A DNA stretch of 51,166 bases from Firmicutes bacterium HGW-Firmicutes-7 (GTDB taxonomy: Bacteria; Bacillota; Clostridia; Lachnospirales; Vallitaleaceae). The notes below the pieces were generated by a model. It was not told the DNA's origin. It searched no databases and saw only the letters and a list, made by a program, of their open reading frames with translations. The position numbers and the translations under genes were made by a program. Of this stretch, positions 8,330-16,846 are shown one piece after another; position 1 is the first letter of the stretch, and the number at the start of each line of letters is the position of its first letter. The DNA is taken from contig PGZO01000030.1 in NCBI GenBank assembly GCA_002841375.1, positions 1-51,166 of the forward strand, given 5' to 3'.

Positions 8330-9490
8330 TTACATTATTTTTTTTACAAACTCGCTAATTCGCTCTAGCGCAATTTTAAGATTATCAATGGAGTAGGCAT
8401 AAGAACATCTAATAAAGCCTTCTCCACAATCACCAAATGCTGTTCCAGGTACAACTGCAACCTTTTGGTCAAACAGTAATTGTTTTGCAAATTCTTCAGA
8501 TGATAACCCTGTTTTTTGTATAGATGGGAAAACATAAAAAGCGCCAAAGGGTTCAAAACAATCTAGTCCCATTTTTCTAAAGCCATCCACCATAAGCCTT
8601 CGCCTTTGATTATATGCGCCCTTCATTTCTTCAATATCCGAATCACCATTTTTTGCTGCTTCCAATGCCGCATATTGACTGGTCGTAGGCGTACACATAA
8701 TAGCATATTGATGAACAATTGTCATTGGCGCTATAATTTCTTTTGGCCCAACTGCATAACCAATTCTCCAACCTGTCATTGCATAAGCTTTTGAGAATCC
8801 ATTAATCACAATGGTTCTCTCCCTCATACCGGGAAGTGTTGCTATTGAAATATGCTTTTCCTTATAGGATAGCTCCGCATATATTTCATCTGAAATAACT
8901 AATAAATTATACTTTTTTATTACTTCTGCAATTTTTTCTAAGTCCTGCTTTTCCATAATTGCTCCTGTAGGATTGCTCGGGAAAGCCATTAAAATTGCTT
9001 TTGTTTTGTCTGTAATATGCGCCTCAATTTCTTCTGGCATTAACCTGAACTGGTTTTTTGCTTGAAGTGCAATTGGTATAGGTGTACCTCCTGCTAAGGA
9101 TACACATGGCTTATAGGAAACAAAGCATGGTTCAGGTATCAGTACCTCATCTAGAGGATTAAGTATCGTTCTAAGTGCAATATCAATACCTTCACTGCCG
9201 CCTACAGTTACTACCATCTCTAAAGTAGGATCATATTCTAATTCGAATTTTCTTTTTAAGTAATTGCTAATTTCAATTCTCAGATCTAGCATGCCTGAGT
9301 TAGATGTATAAAAGGTTCGACCTTTTTCTAAAGAATAAATTCCTTCTTCTCTAATGTGCCAAGGAGTATCAAAGTCAGGTTCTCCAACTCCTAATGATAT
9401 GGCATCCTCCATTTCTGTTACAATATCAAAAAACTTTCTTATACCTGACGGAGGAAGTTCATTTGCAATTCTCGATAAATTGTATTTCAT
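8330..9490 (-). CDS. Class I/II PLP aminotransferase (alanine/aspartate type)
   Basis: This 386-residue fold-type I aminotransferase has the PLP lysine K234 in GFSKAYAMTGWRIGYA, the SNPTGA loop, the ISDEIYAEL segment and the C-terminal RCSYAYS with the carboxylate-binding arginine. Its start codon overlaps the stop of a Lrp/AsnC regulator gene by one base (TAATG), so the two are translationally coupled. The same pair occurs as alaR-alaT in Bacillus subtilis, which makes alanine transaminase likely. Substrate specificity is not certain from sequence. Confidence 0.9.
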   Translation of the reverse strand: MKYNLSRIANELPPSGIRKFFDIVTEMEDAISLGVGEPDFDTPWHIREEGIYSLEKGRTFYTSNSGMLDLRIEISNYLKRKFELEYDPTLEMVVTVGGSEGIDIALRTILNPLDEVLIPEPCFVSYKPCVSLAGGTPIPIALQAKNQFRLMPEEIEAHITDKTKAILMAFPSNPTGAIMEKQDLEKIAEVIKKYNLLVISDEIYAELSYKEKHISIATLPGMRERTIVINGFSKAYAMTGWRIGYAVGPKEIIAPMTIVHQYAIMCTPTTSQYAALEAAKNGDSDIEEMKGAYNQRRRLMVDGFRKMGLDCFEPFGAFYVFPSIQKTGLSSEEFAKQLLFDQKVAVVPGTAFGDCGEGFIRCSYAYSIDNLKIALERISEFVKKIM

Positions 9491-9972
9491 TATGGAGTCA
9501 CCACCATTCTTTCATCTTTTTTCTCATCTTCTAAAATAATACCATGTTCCTTATATTTTTTTAGAACAAAATGCGTTGCAGTACTAAGCACTGCCTCAAG
9601 GGGGGCAAGCTTTTGTCCAACAAACAGCGCAACCTCCTTCATTGTCTTTCCTTCTATAATAACCGTTAAATCAAAGCCACCTGACATAAGGTATACGGAT
9701 TTTACTTCTTTAAATCTATAAATTCTTTCTGCAATTTTATCAAACCCTTCTCCTCTTTGAGGTGTTACCCTAACCTCAATCAAAGCTGTAACCTTATCTG
9801 CATCTACCTTATCCCAATTGATTAAAGTATTATATCCGCAGATGATTTTTTCATTTTCCAAACTACTTACTTCTTTAATAATATCTTGTTCATTTTTTCC
9901 AAGCATTATAGATAAATCAGTTGCTGTAATTTTGCTGTTTTTTTCTATAATTTCTAATAACTCTTCTCTCAT
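9490..9972 (-). CDS. Lrp/AsnC family transcriptional regulator
   Basis: The protein has 160 residues. An N-terminal helix-turn-helix (about 1-60, KITATDLSIMLGKNEQDIIK) is followed by a RAM/ACT-like ligand domain (about 65-145, MSGGFDLTVIIEGKTM) that binds amino acids and drives oligomerisation. It resembles Bacillus AlaR (YugG) and is coupled to the aminotransferase gene, so it probably senses alanine or another product of that enzyme and controls this operon. The ATG follows a GGAGGT ribosome site. Confidence 0.9.
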   Translation of the reverse strand: MREELLEIIEKNSKITATDLSIMLGKNEQDIIKEVSSLENEKIICGYNTLINWDKVDADKVTALIEVRVTPQRGEGFDKIAERIYRFKEVKSVYLMSGGFDLTVIIEGKTMKEVALFVGQKLAPLEAVLSTATHFVLKKYKEHGIILEDEKKDERMVVTP

Positions 9973-10015
9973 AATCGTACCTCCATAAGTTGTTTGAAAT
10001 CTGGCCTTTTACGAA

Positions 10016-10999
10016 CTAAATGACTTTATATAGCTCGTCCGACTTAGCAGGCTCTAAGGATCGTCTCGTTTCATCTTGAATAACAATCCTATCATTTCCA
10101 CCTGTAATTTTCCCGATGACGGTTGCTTGAATACCGGAAGATATTAATCTTTCAGCAAGAATATGTCCGTTGTCTGCAACCATTAGCATTGTTCCACTAG
10201 AAATTAATTTATAAGGATTTAACTCAAAGTATTCACAAATCTCAACTGTTTCTTGTTTAATAGGTATTTTATCTAGAAATACTTCCACGCCCTTATGGGC
10301 GCTGGCGGCCAGTTCCCATACCGCACCAAATATACCCCCTTCAGTTGCATCATGCATTATTGTAACACCATACGCTAGTGCAATTTTACTTTCAGGTACT
10401 ACTGATATATATTGATTGAAGGCTTTTGCCTTTTCTATAAAATCACTGTTATAATGTAGTTTAAGTTCTTCTTCCTTATGGGTAGCAATAATTGCAGTTC
10501 CCTCAACTCCTGCCCACTTTGTCATGATGACATCTTGTCCTACTTTAACATTTTTAGGCGTTAGAAGCTTATCTTTTTTTAGCTTTCCAATGCCTGTGAC
10601 AGATAATATCGGTTGATTAACCGCCGCTGTTACTTCCGTATGGCCTCCCATAACTTGTAGATTTAGTTGTTCACAGGTAGCACTTACATCTTTCATGATG
10701 CTTTTTAAATCGCTCTCAAAAAAATCCTCAGGAAGCAATATGGTAAGCATAAGCCCTACCGGTTCCGCACCAGCTGCTGCTAGATCATTGGCAGTAATAT
10801 GTACAGCTAACGAACCAATGTCCTTTACTGCACCAGTAATTGGATCACAGGAAAGCGCAAATAGTTCGTCAGGTCCAAATTGACCAATAGAACAGTCTTC
10901 TCCAATACTTGGACCTATTAAGATCTCTTGTCTTTTTACTTTCAATTGCTTGAAAACAGCTCTCTTGAGAATTGTTTCTGGTACTTTTCCTGTTTTCAC
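10016..10999 (-). CDS. AIR synthase-related (HypE/ThiL/SelD superfamily) protein
   Basis: This 327-residue protein has the two-domain AIRS fold: SIGEDCSI near the start, then DPITGAVKDIG, a conserved ITANDLAAAGAEP loop, VMGGHTEV, and a C-terminal domain with HDATEGGIFGA. These are the ATP-binding motifs of HypE-like proteins. A true HypE ends in a catalytic PRIC cysteine, which this protein lacks, so hydrogenase maturation is not supported. No other hyp gene is nearby. It lies between a VanW-like gene (61 bases upstream) and the Lrp gene (43 bases downstream), and its reaction is unknown. Confidence 0.85.
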   Translation of the reverse strand: MKTGKVPETILKRAVFKQLKVKRQEILIGPSIGEDCSIGQFGPDELFALSCDPITGAVKDIGSLAVHITANDLAAAGAEPVGLMLTILLPEDFFESDLKSIMKDVSATCEQLNLQVMGGHTEVTAAVNQPILSVTGIGKLKKDKLLTPKNVKVGQDVIMTKWAGVEGTAIIATHKEEELKLHYNSDFIEKAKAFNQYISVVPESKIALAYGVTIMHDATEGGIFGAVWELAASAHKGVEVFLDKIPIKQETVEICEYFELNPYKLISSGTMLMVADNGHILAERLISSGIQATVIGKITGGNDRIVIQDETRRSLEPAKSDELYKVI

Positions 11000-11060
11000 T
11001 ATATTTTCAGCTCCTTAAATGAAACGCCTGTTTCATGTAATGTAGTCTTTCTTTAATTAT

Positions 11061-12599
11061 TTAAGGTATTAACTCTAGTTGTTCCTCTATATTCTCAAGC
11101 TCATTACCAATAAAACCATCTTGGTTAATATCCTCTTCTTGATCTGGATCTTCTTGGTCTGCATCTTGTTCAGATTCATCTTCTATTATAGGATCTTCTT
11201 CAACATGTATAGCTGGCGCAGTTATAGGTTGTTCTTCCGCTATCGGTGCACTACCTCTTCGAACCTCTGCCGCTGTAGCACGATAATTACTTGTATTAAC
11301 GGTTATCTTATCGCTAAGTTTCTCATCAATATAAATTAATTTGTATAATTTTACAGTATACCCTATTGTAGATTTTTTTTCAACAACTTCTTGCCCTTCT
11401 TCTAAAGATGGATCAAGGGTTGTTTTTTGTGGAGGAGGCATTATCGTATTAATAATCACTGATTCAAAACCAATCCTTCGGTTGCTAGCTCTCATTTCTT
11501 TACCATAAATATTCATATAAAGTTGTTGATTTTTAATATAGCTCTCAATATATACCGGATACTTTGTATTGTTCTTAAACTTAAAATCAATGTAGTCTCC
11601 TGCCAAGGTTGCATCACGTGCCTTTTCGATATAACCAACTGGCAAGGAATGATTTTGTCGTTGAACAACCTCGAGCTCTGATAATAGCACAGCGTTATAA
11701 AGTGTTGTTGCGATTTGACATACCCCGCCTCCAATGCCAGGTTGGATTTTACCATTTAGTATTATTGGGGCTTCTTGATAACCATTTGCTAAATTAACAG
11801 GACCAATTGTTTCATTTGTTGAAAAAACATCTCCTGGCATTAATATTTTACCATTAATCTTTTCACTAGCTATTCTCAAATTTTCATTTCTAGCTTTTTG
11901 CGTTGCTGAAAATTCTGTATAATAACTGCCTAGAATATCTTTAATATCTTCATAAATTGCTTTAGTAAAATGAGGATTAGTTTGTTCTAGTTGTAGATTA
12001 ACTTCATCTAAACCAGCTATCAATGCTTCTTTTATTGCTTTTAAGCTTTTATCAATTAGTAAATTTTTACCAATAACTTCATCTTGAATTACAAAAGCAT
12101 TATTTATTCTTGAAAGAACAGCATCTTGAGGTAATACGTTATGTTCTTTCTTTGCAGTTTCTAATATTTCATTTATTTTTTCATCACTAAATGTTTCTTC
12201 TACTTCAATAATGTATGACATTTTTTCGATCTCTTTTATTAGCTTATATCTATCCTTATTTGTTCCTGTTCTCCCAATTTCATAGGCCTTGTCTACTAAT
12301 GAAGCATAGTCTATGTTATGTTCAAAATAATTATATGGCAGCAAATATGCTGTCTTTCCTTCTATTAGAAGCTTAATCTGCTTTTCACCATTTTGCTTTT
12401 CAATATTACTTTTAACTACATCAATCGCTTCATTTTTTCTCAACCCACCTATATGTATATCTTCAATATAAATGCCTTCGTAGATCACATCTCTTTCGAT
12501 AGCTGCTATTATTTGATTGTTTCTAATTTTAAGTCCGACCAGTAAACCAACAACACATATTACTAGAAGTATCATAGTGATCCCTATCTTCTTTTTCAT
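11061..12599 (-). CDS. VanW family protein with peptidoglycan-binding-like and acidic tail domains
   Basis: The protein has 512 residues. An N-terminal membrane anchor (about 5-25) is followed by a peptidoglycan-binding-4-like region (about 40-215), the VanW domain (about 225-390, with NLRIASEKINGKILMPGDVFS and GGGVCQIATTLYNA), a possible G5-like segment (about 405-450), and a strongly acidic tail (about 460-510). Such proteins are common in spore-forming clostridia and sit on the outside of the membrane. Their biochemical function is not established. VanW was first seen in vancomycin-resistance clusters, but no van ligase or dehydrogenase is present here. It is the first gene of a likely four-gene minus-strand operon. 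Confidence 0.9.
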   Translation of the reverse strand: MKKKIGITMILLVICVVGLLVGLKIRNNQIIAAIERDVIYEGIYIEDIHIGGLRKNEAIDVVKSNIEKQNGEKQIKLLIEGKTAYLLPYNYFEHNIDYASLVDKAYEIGRTGTNKDRYKLIKEIEKMSYIIEVEETFSDEKINEILETAKKEHNVLPQDAVLSRINNAFVIQDEVIGKNLLIDKSLKAIKEALIAGLDEVNLQLEQTNPHFTKAIYEDIKDILGSYYTEFSATQKARNENLRIASEKINGKILMPGDVFSTNETIGPVNLANGYQEAPIILNGKIQPGIGGGVCQIATTLYNAVLLSELEVVQRQNHSLPVGYIEKARDATLAGDYIDFKFKNNTKYPVYIESYIKNQQLYMNIYGKEMRASNRRIGFESVIINTIMPPPQKTTLDPSLEEGQEVVEKKSTIGYTVKLYKLIYIDEKLSDKITVNTSNYRATAAEVRRGSAPIAEEQPITAPAIHVEEDPIIEDESEQDADQEDPDQEEDINQDGFIGNELENIEEQLELIP

Positions 12600-12818
12600 T
12601 TAACCACCCCTTTTATCAATAGTTTATGAGCTTTGTACCTTCTTATATATTTACTCAAAAGCAAGAAAAAAATACCTCTTTCTGCTATAAACTTCTTATC
12701 ATATAAAATTATATTGTATGTTTTTGAGAATAATTATTGAAGCTAATGTAGATACTATTTTTGACTAGGTGGATTACCGCTTTCATTTATGTTGTTGTAT
12801 AATAAAAGGAGGGTATAA

Positions 12819-12998
12819 ATGACTACTAGAGAATTAGGTTATCTTAGTGATACGTTAAAAAACGAACAAATAATAATTAAAAAATATCAAGAATATGGAA
12901 ATGTAGTTCAAGATCAACAGTTAAAAACCGTTTGTAACGATATGATTAGAAAGCATCAAGAACATTACACTCAACTCGTTCAACAGCTTAACAGTTAA
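12819..12998 (+). CDS. Small spore coat-associated protein
   Basis: This 59-residue helical, glutamine-rich protein starts MTTRELGYLSDTLKNEQ and ends VQQLNS, with no signal peptide. AGGAGGG lies six bases before the ATG. Its length and helical pattern resemble the short companion of CotF-type coat proteins in clostridia, and the CotF-domain gene starts 18 bases downstream. I infer that it is made in the mother cell during sporulation. No sporulation sigma-factor promoter could be placed in the 220 bases upstream (12600-12818). Confidence 0.75.
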   Translation: MTTRELGYLSDTLKNEQIIIKKYQEYGNVVQDQQLKTVCNDMIRKHQEHYTQLVQQLNS

Positions 12999-13016
12999 TG
13001 TATTTAGGAGGCAATT

Positions 13017-13280
13017 ATGAACCCCGTTAGAAGTGATCAAGACTATGCAAATGATTTATTATTATCCGAAAAGCAATTATGTGCTACAATTTCACTGGCT
13101 GCAACAGAAGCAGCAACAGAAAGCATTAGAAATGGTTTTAAAAATATGCTATCAAGTCAATTAGATTTACAAAATCAAATTTTTAAAACGATGTCAAGTA
13201 ATGGTTGGTATTCTCTAGATCAAGCTGAAAGCGCAAAAATTCAACAAGCTAAGACCACCTACTCATCATTTACAGTTTAA
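13017..13280 (+). CDS. CotF-family spore coat protein
   Basis: This 87-residue protein matches the coat F domain: a short N-terminus, DYANDLLLSEKQLCATIS, a helix rich in alanine and threonine (LAATEAATESIRNGF), and a C-terminus with NGWYSLDQAE. The domain is a four-helix ferritin-like bundle without metal ligands. It is strong evidence that the organism sporulates. An AGGAGG ribosome site precedes the ATG, and the pair with the 59-residue gene just upstream looks like one transcript. Confidence 0.88.
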   Translation: MNPVRSDQDYANDLLLSEKQLCATISLAATEAATESIRNGFKNMLSSQLDLQNQIFKTMSSNGWYSLDQAESAKIQQAKTTYSSFTV

Positions 13281-13325
13281 CGAATTAATGCTCCATTACG
13301 GTTCATGTATGTGAAACCAAACGTC

Positions 13326-13415
13326 GACAAAAAGGCTATACTATATTTTATTCGCAACTTGCGTAAATAACGACGCCGCTGCGGTACCCAAAATATATAG
13401 TATAGCCTCTTTGTC
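13326..13415. terminator. Long bidirectional hairpin between cotF-like and lipoprotein genes
   Basis: GACAAA plus a 14-base arm at 13333-13346 pairs with 13395-13408 plus TTTGTC (13410-13415), giving 20 base pairs with one mismatch. The loop carries two small GC-rich hairpins, CGCAACTTGCG (13353-13363) and CCGCTGCGG (13376-13384). It lies between convergent genes and is much larger than an ordinary terminator. Confidence 0.65.
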
Positions 13416-13428
13416 TGTTGTTTTACGT

Positions 13429-14313
13429 TTATTGCGTCAGAATTATATCATTCGAATCTTCTATTAATACATTATTATTCCATTGTTCTTCAAATCCATC
13501 ATCGTTATTGCTTGAATAATCTTCAAGAATTATATCACTAGGTGGTAAAAAAGTAGAAGGTAGAATACTTGCTGGTAAAGAGATGTTGTTGATTGTTGTT
13601 TGGGTAACTAACGTTTCTCCATCATACATCTCAGTCTTTATAGCTATTCCATATCTTAATGAAATCCAAGACGCAATTTTATTATTTCCTTCAAAAATCT
13701 CAAAATAAATAACCTGTTCACCTTCATAGTCAATTACTTCTGCTTTACTTAAGTTTGCCGCTTCTGCATAAAGCATCGTTAAATCATATTCCCCTTCCAG
13801 CGTGGGCCTATCTAAACCAGTCAATTCATCCTTATACTTGTACCCCTGCTTTCTTGCTTCAAAATATTTGTATGTCATTTGTTCATCAGCATTATAAATT
13901 GTTACTTCAGCACCTTCTTCTTGAGACTCTGTCTTTGTTTTAAAGTTTTTTCCTGATTTAATCATTGTACCAACCGTTTCATATTTTGTATCATTAGACC
14001 AAATAACGGTTTTCATATCATATATTATTGCACCAACTGGATTCGTTGTTTTTGCTGCTTTAATTAATTCGATTCCCGTTAGGCTATTGTCAACAATGAT
14101 GGCAAATTTTTGTGTATTCACTGAATCTTTATTAATTACTTTCTCATTTTCACTATCATCATTCTTTCCTTGTTCATTATCATTTTCGGTTAATTCCCCA
14201 TTCTCATTTGAATCAATATTGATTATTTCCTTTTCATTGTTCTTGTTACATCCAACAAATATGAAAATGAAAGTTAGTAGAAAACAACCAAACATCATAT
14301 GTACCTTTTTCAT
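13429..14313 (-). CDS. Predicted lipoprotein of unknown function
   Basis: The 294-residue precursor has a lipoprotein signal peptide ending at the lipobox FVGC (cysteine at about 22). A low-complexity Asn/Asp/Glu linker (about 25-65) follows, then a beta-rich domain (about 70-260) with alternating strands such as EGEQVIYFEIFEG and WISLRYGIAIKTEMY. That pattern recalls LolA-like or anti-sigma C-terminal folds, but this is only a guess. The tail is acidic. A GTG at 14322 overlaps the AAAGGTG ribosome site, so the ATG at 14313 is chosen. A promoter candidate lies at 14355-14383. Confidence 0.75.
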   Translation of the reverse strand: MKKVHMMFGCFLLTFIFIFVGCNKNNEKEIINIDSNENGELTENDNEQGKNDDSENEKVINKDSVNTQKFAIIVDNSLTGIELIKAAKTTNPVGAIIYDMKTVIWSNDTKYETVGTMIKSGKNFKTKTESQEEGAEVTIYNADEQMTYKYFEARKQGYKYKDELTGLDRPTLEGEYDLTMLYAEAANLSKAEVIDYEGEQVIYFEIFEGNNKIASWISLRYGIAIKTEMYDGETLVTQTTINNISLPASILPSTFLPPSDIILEDYSSNNDDGFEEQWNNNVLIEDSNDIILTQ

Positions 14314-14354
14314 TATTGTCACCTTTCTATAATTGAAATTTATGTATATTATCT

Positions 14355-14383
14355 ATTATATTTCAAAGATTGAATAATGGCAA
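14355..14383 (-). promoter_or_regulatory. Candidate promoter of the lipoprotein gene
   Basis: On the minus strand, TTGCCA (14378-14383) is followed after 17 bases by TATAAT (14355-14360), about 40 bases before the start codon. Confidence 0.55.
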
Positions 14384-14411
14384 GTAACCAAAGTCATTTC
14401 AGATAAAATAA

Positions 14412-14449
14412 ATTAAGGATCAATCAACGGCGTTGATCTAATCCTTAAT
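14412..14449 (-). terminator. leuA terminator
   Basis: ATTAAGGAT (14412-14420) pairs with ATCCTTAAT (14441-14449), and an inner ATCAAC/GTTGAT stem has a GGC loop. It lies just after the leuA stop, and a moderately T-rich tract follows on the minus strand. Confidence 0.7.
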
Positions 14450-14462
14450 CTATTATTTTATA

Positions 14463-16127
14463 CTAAAACCTATTAATCGCGCTAATTAATGCTTTAATTG
14501 ATGCCTTCGTCGTGTTTCGATCTGTACCAGCACCAAAATGACGCTTTCGGGTAATTTCATCCTCAAGTTGAATATAGGCTGCTGCCTCTGCATTTTCACC
14601 ATCAGATATTGCATGCTCATCATATGACACTAATTTATATCCTACAAATCCTTCTTTTTGAAGCCCATGGAAAAAGGCAGAAATAGGTCCATTACCAATA
14701 CCATTAATTTGCTTACTTACACCATTGTAGCGTATTTCAACGGATAAAGTAACGCCATTTTCATCCCCTTCTTCTACAAAGCTATTAATGCGAACAAGCT
14801 CCATAGGTATACTAATATTTAAGAATTCATTCTTGAAAATTTCAAATATTTTTTCAGGTAATAGTTCTTTACCAGTTTCATCAGATAATGCTTGAATAGG
14901 CTTACTTACTTCAGGGTGCATTGCCTTTGGTAACTTAAATCCATATTCCTCCTCAAGAACAAAGGCTACTCCACCTTTTCCTGATTGGCTGTTAATTCGA
15001 ATAATTGCTTCATATTTTCTTCCAATATCTGCCGGATCAATAGGCAAATACGGTACCTCCCAGTACTGAGGTTTCTCATCTTGATATACTTTCAATCCCT
15101 TCTTGATGGCATCTTGATGAGAACCAGAAAACGCTGTAAAAACTAAATCTCCAGCATATGGATGACGATCATGTACGTCCATACCTGTACATATTTTATA
15201 CGTTTCTACAATATGATCAATATCTTCAATATTTACACCTGGATCAATTCCTTGTGAAAAAAGATTCATCGCAAGCGTAAGAATGTCAACATTACCTGTC
15301 CTTTCTCCGTTACCAAACAGCGTCCCTTCCACTCTATCTGCACCTGCAAGTAAAGCAAGTTCAGTAGCTGCTACACTAGTACCTCGATCGTTATGTGCAT
15401 GAACACTTAATAGTATACATTCTCTTTTTTTCAAATTATTTATAAACCATTCTACTTGATCCGCATAAATATTAGGCGTTGACATCTCAACTGTCGCAGG
15501 TACGTTTATGATCACCTTTTTCTCTGGTGTAGGTTGCCACACATCAATGACTGCTTCACAAATTTCAAGTGCGTATTCCATTTCAGTCCCTGTAAAGCTT
15601 TCAGGAGAATATTCAAAAACAAATTCTGTCCCTGAATATTGTTGTGCCAGTTCTTTTAGAAGCTGTGCACCCTCAATAGCAATTGCAATAATTTCTTCCT
15701 TGTCTTTATTAAAAACAACCTTTCTTTGTTGAACAGAAGTTGAATTATATACATGTACAATTGCTCTTTTTGCCCCTTTAAGTGCCTCAAAGGTCTTCTC
15801 TATAAGATGTTTTCTTGCTTGTGTCAAAACTTGTACTGTTACATCCTCTCGTATTAAGTTATCTTCAATTAGCGTTCTTAAAAACTTGTATTCCGTATCT
15901 GAAGCTGAAGGAAATCCAATCTCAATTTCTTTGTAACCCATATCTTGAAGTAATTGAAACATTTGAATTTTTTGTTGTACACTCATTGGTATCGGTAACG
16001 CTTGATTTCCATCTCTCAGGTCTACGCTACACCAAATAGGTGCCTTCTCAATCGTCTTTGATGGCCATGTCCTTTCTGAGAAATCCATTGTGGGATACTT
16101 TTTGTATTTCTTAAAGTTTGTATTCAT
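14463..16127 (-). CDS. leuA: 2-isopropylmalate synthase
   Basis: The enzyme condenses acetyl-CoA with 2-oxoisovalerate, the first committed step of leucine synthesis. It has 554 residues and is the long LeuA form (actinobacterial-like type), starting with the TMDFSERTWPS lead and a TIM barrel. The catalytic and metal residues are in VDLRDGNQAL (about 35-44) and SVHAHNDRG (about 242-250), with GNGERTGNVD following. A C-terminal allosteric domain (about 430-554) should bind leucine. TGGAGGT precedes the ATG. It is a single-gene unit here, without leuBCD, and is controlled by a leucine T-box leader directly upstream. Confidence 0.95.
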   Translation of the reverse strand: MNTNFKKYKKYPTMDFSERTWPSKTIEKAPIWCSVDLRDGNQALPIPMSVQQKIQMFQLLQDMGYKEIEIGFPSASDTEYKFLRTLIEDNLIREDVTVQVLTQARKHLIEKTFEALKGAKRAIVHVYNSTSVQQRKVVFNKDKEEIIAIAIEGAQLLKELAQQYSGTEFVFEYSPESFTGTEMEYALEICEAVIDVWQPTPEKKVIINVPATVEMSTPNIYADQVEWFINNLKKRECILLSVHAHNDRGTSVAATELALLAGADRVEGTLFGNGERTGNVDILTLAMNLFSQGIDPGVNIEDIDHIVETYKICTGMDVHDRHPYAGDLVFTAFSGSHQDAIKKGLKVYQDEKPQYWEVPYLPIDPADIGRKYEAIIRINSQSGKGGVAFVLEEEYGFKLPKAMHPEVSKPIQALSDETGKELLPEKIFEIFKNEFLNISIPMELVRINSFVEEGDENGVTLSVEIRYNGVSKQINGIGNGPISAFFHGLQKEGFVGYKLVSYDEHAISDGENAEAAAYIQLEDEITRKRHFGAGTDRNTTKASIKALISAINRF

Positions 16128-16197
16128 TGCTTTACCTCCATTTATATTGTTATTAGTTTTTAGGTTTTAGACTAAATATTATACTTATAAAAGCACT

Positions 16198-16579
16198 AAA
16201 AAAATAAAGCCCACTTCTCTTATAATTAAGAGACGAAAGACTTTTCGCGGTACCACCCTTATTCACTTCTTCAAGCTAATTACTCGCTCTTTAGAAATGC
16301 ACTTCATGGATACAGATAATTTGACATATAAAAACCCTAATCTCATAAGAGAAAAGGGATTACTATTTGAACCACTCTTTGATGAGTAAGGATACAGGTC
16401 ATACTACCGATATCTTGCCCACATAACGGTTGGCTTCCGGCTCTACCTACTTTATATTTTCAGTGAGCTACTCCAAGGCGAGTTCAAGATTCTTCAAATG
16501 CCGTTTCACACCAACCAACGACTCTCTGTAATTATCCAAATATTTACTATTCCTCTTCACAGTATTTAACTATTCATTT
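16198..16579 (-). ncRNA. T-box leader of leuA (leucine specifier CUC)
   Basis: The conserved T-box AAGGGTGGTACCGCG lies at 16246-16260 on the minus strand. Its UGGU bulge fits the ACCA end of tRNA-Leu. Stem I contains the AGAGAG and GGUUGGUGUGAAA conserved elements. CUC at 16465-16467, followed by A, is the likely specifier codon (Leu). The terminator pairs AAAGTC (16239-16244) with GGCTTT (16206-16211) around TCTCTTA/TAAGAGA, and ends in seven T (16198-16204). Uncharged tRNA-Leu should stabilise the antiterminator and switch leuA on. Confidence 0.93.
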
Positions 16580-16585
16580 TTTGTA

Positions 16586-16614
16586 AGTATAATTTATTGC
16601 TTACGTTTTGTCAA
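16586..16614 (-). promoter_or_regulatory. leuA promoter
   Basis: A consensus TTGACA (16609-16614) is followed after 17 bases by TATACT (16586-16591), just upstream of the T-box stem I. Confidence 0.85.
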
Positions 16615-16846
16615 GTGATTTATGTATTAACCTCAGTAATTTATGTATTAATCTCAGTTTATCCATAATTTAAAAGGCCAATTATTTCAACAATAAAGCT
16701 AAGCTCTTGGTGCTTTGCGATTAACAATAGAACGTCTTTTCATAATTATTATAATTAATAATAATTTTTATATACCATTTTTTTAGATTTCGTTGTATAA
16801 TATAGTGTATACGGGTACTTTTAAAACACATATTGGGGGGTCAATT

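Noticed and set aside
10016-10999. HypE hydrogenase-maturation protein
   Set aside because: The C-terminus lacks the PRIC cysteine that HypE needs, and no other hyp gene is in the window.
11061-12599. Vancomycin-resistance gene cluster
   Set aside because: VanW-domain proteins are widespread. No VanA/B ligase, VanH or VanX is nearby.
12761-12803. Sigma-A promoter for the coat genes (TTGACT and TATAAT)
   Set aside because: The boxes are about 31 bases apart, far from 17, and the -10 lies almost on the ribosome site.
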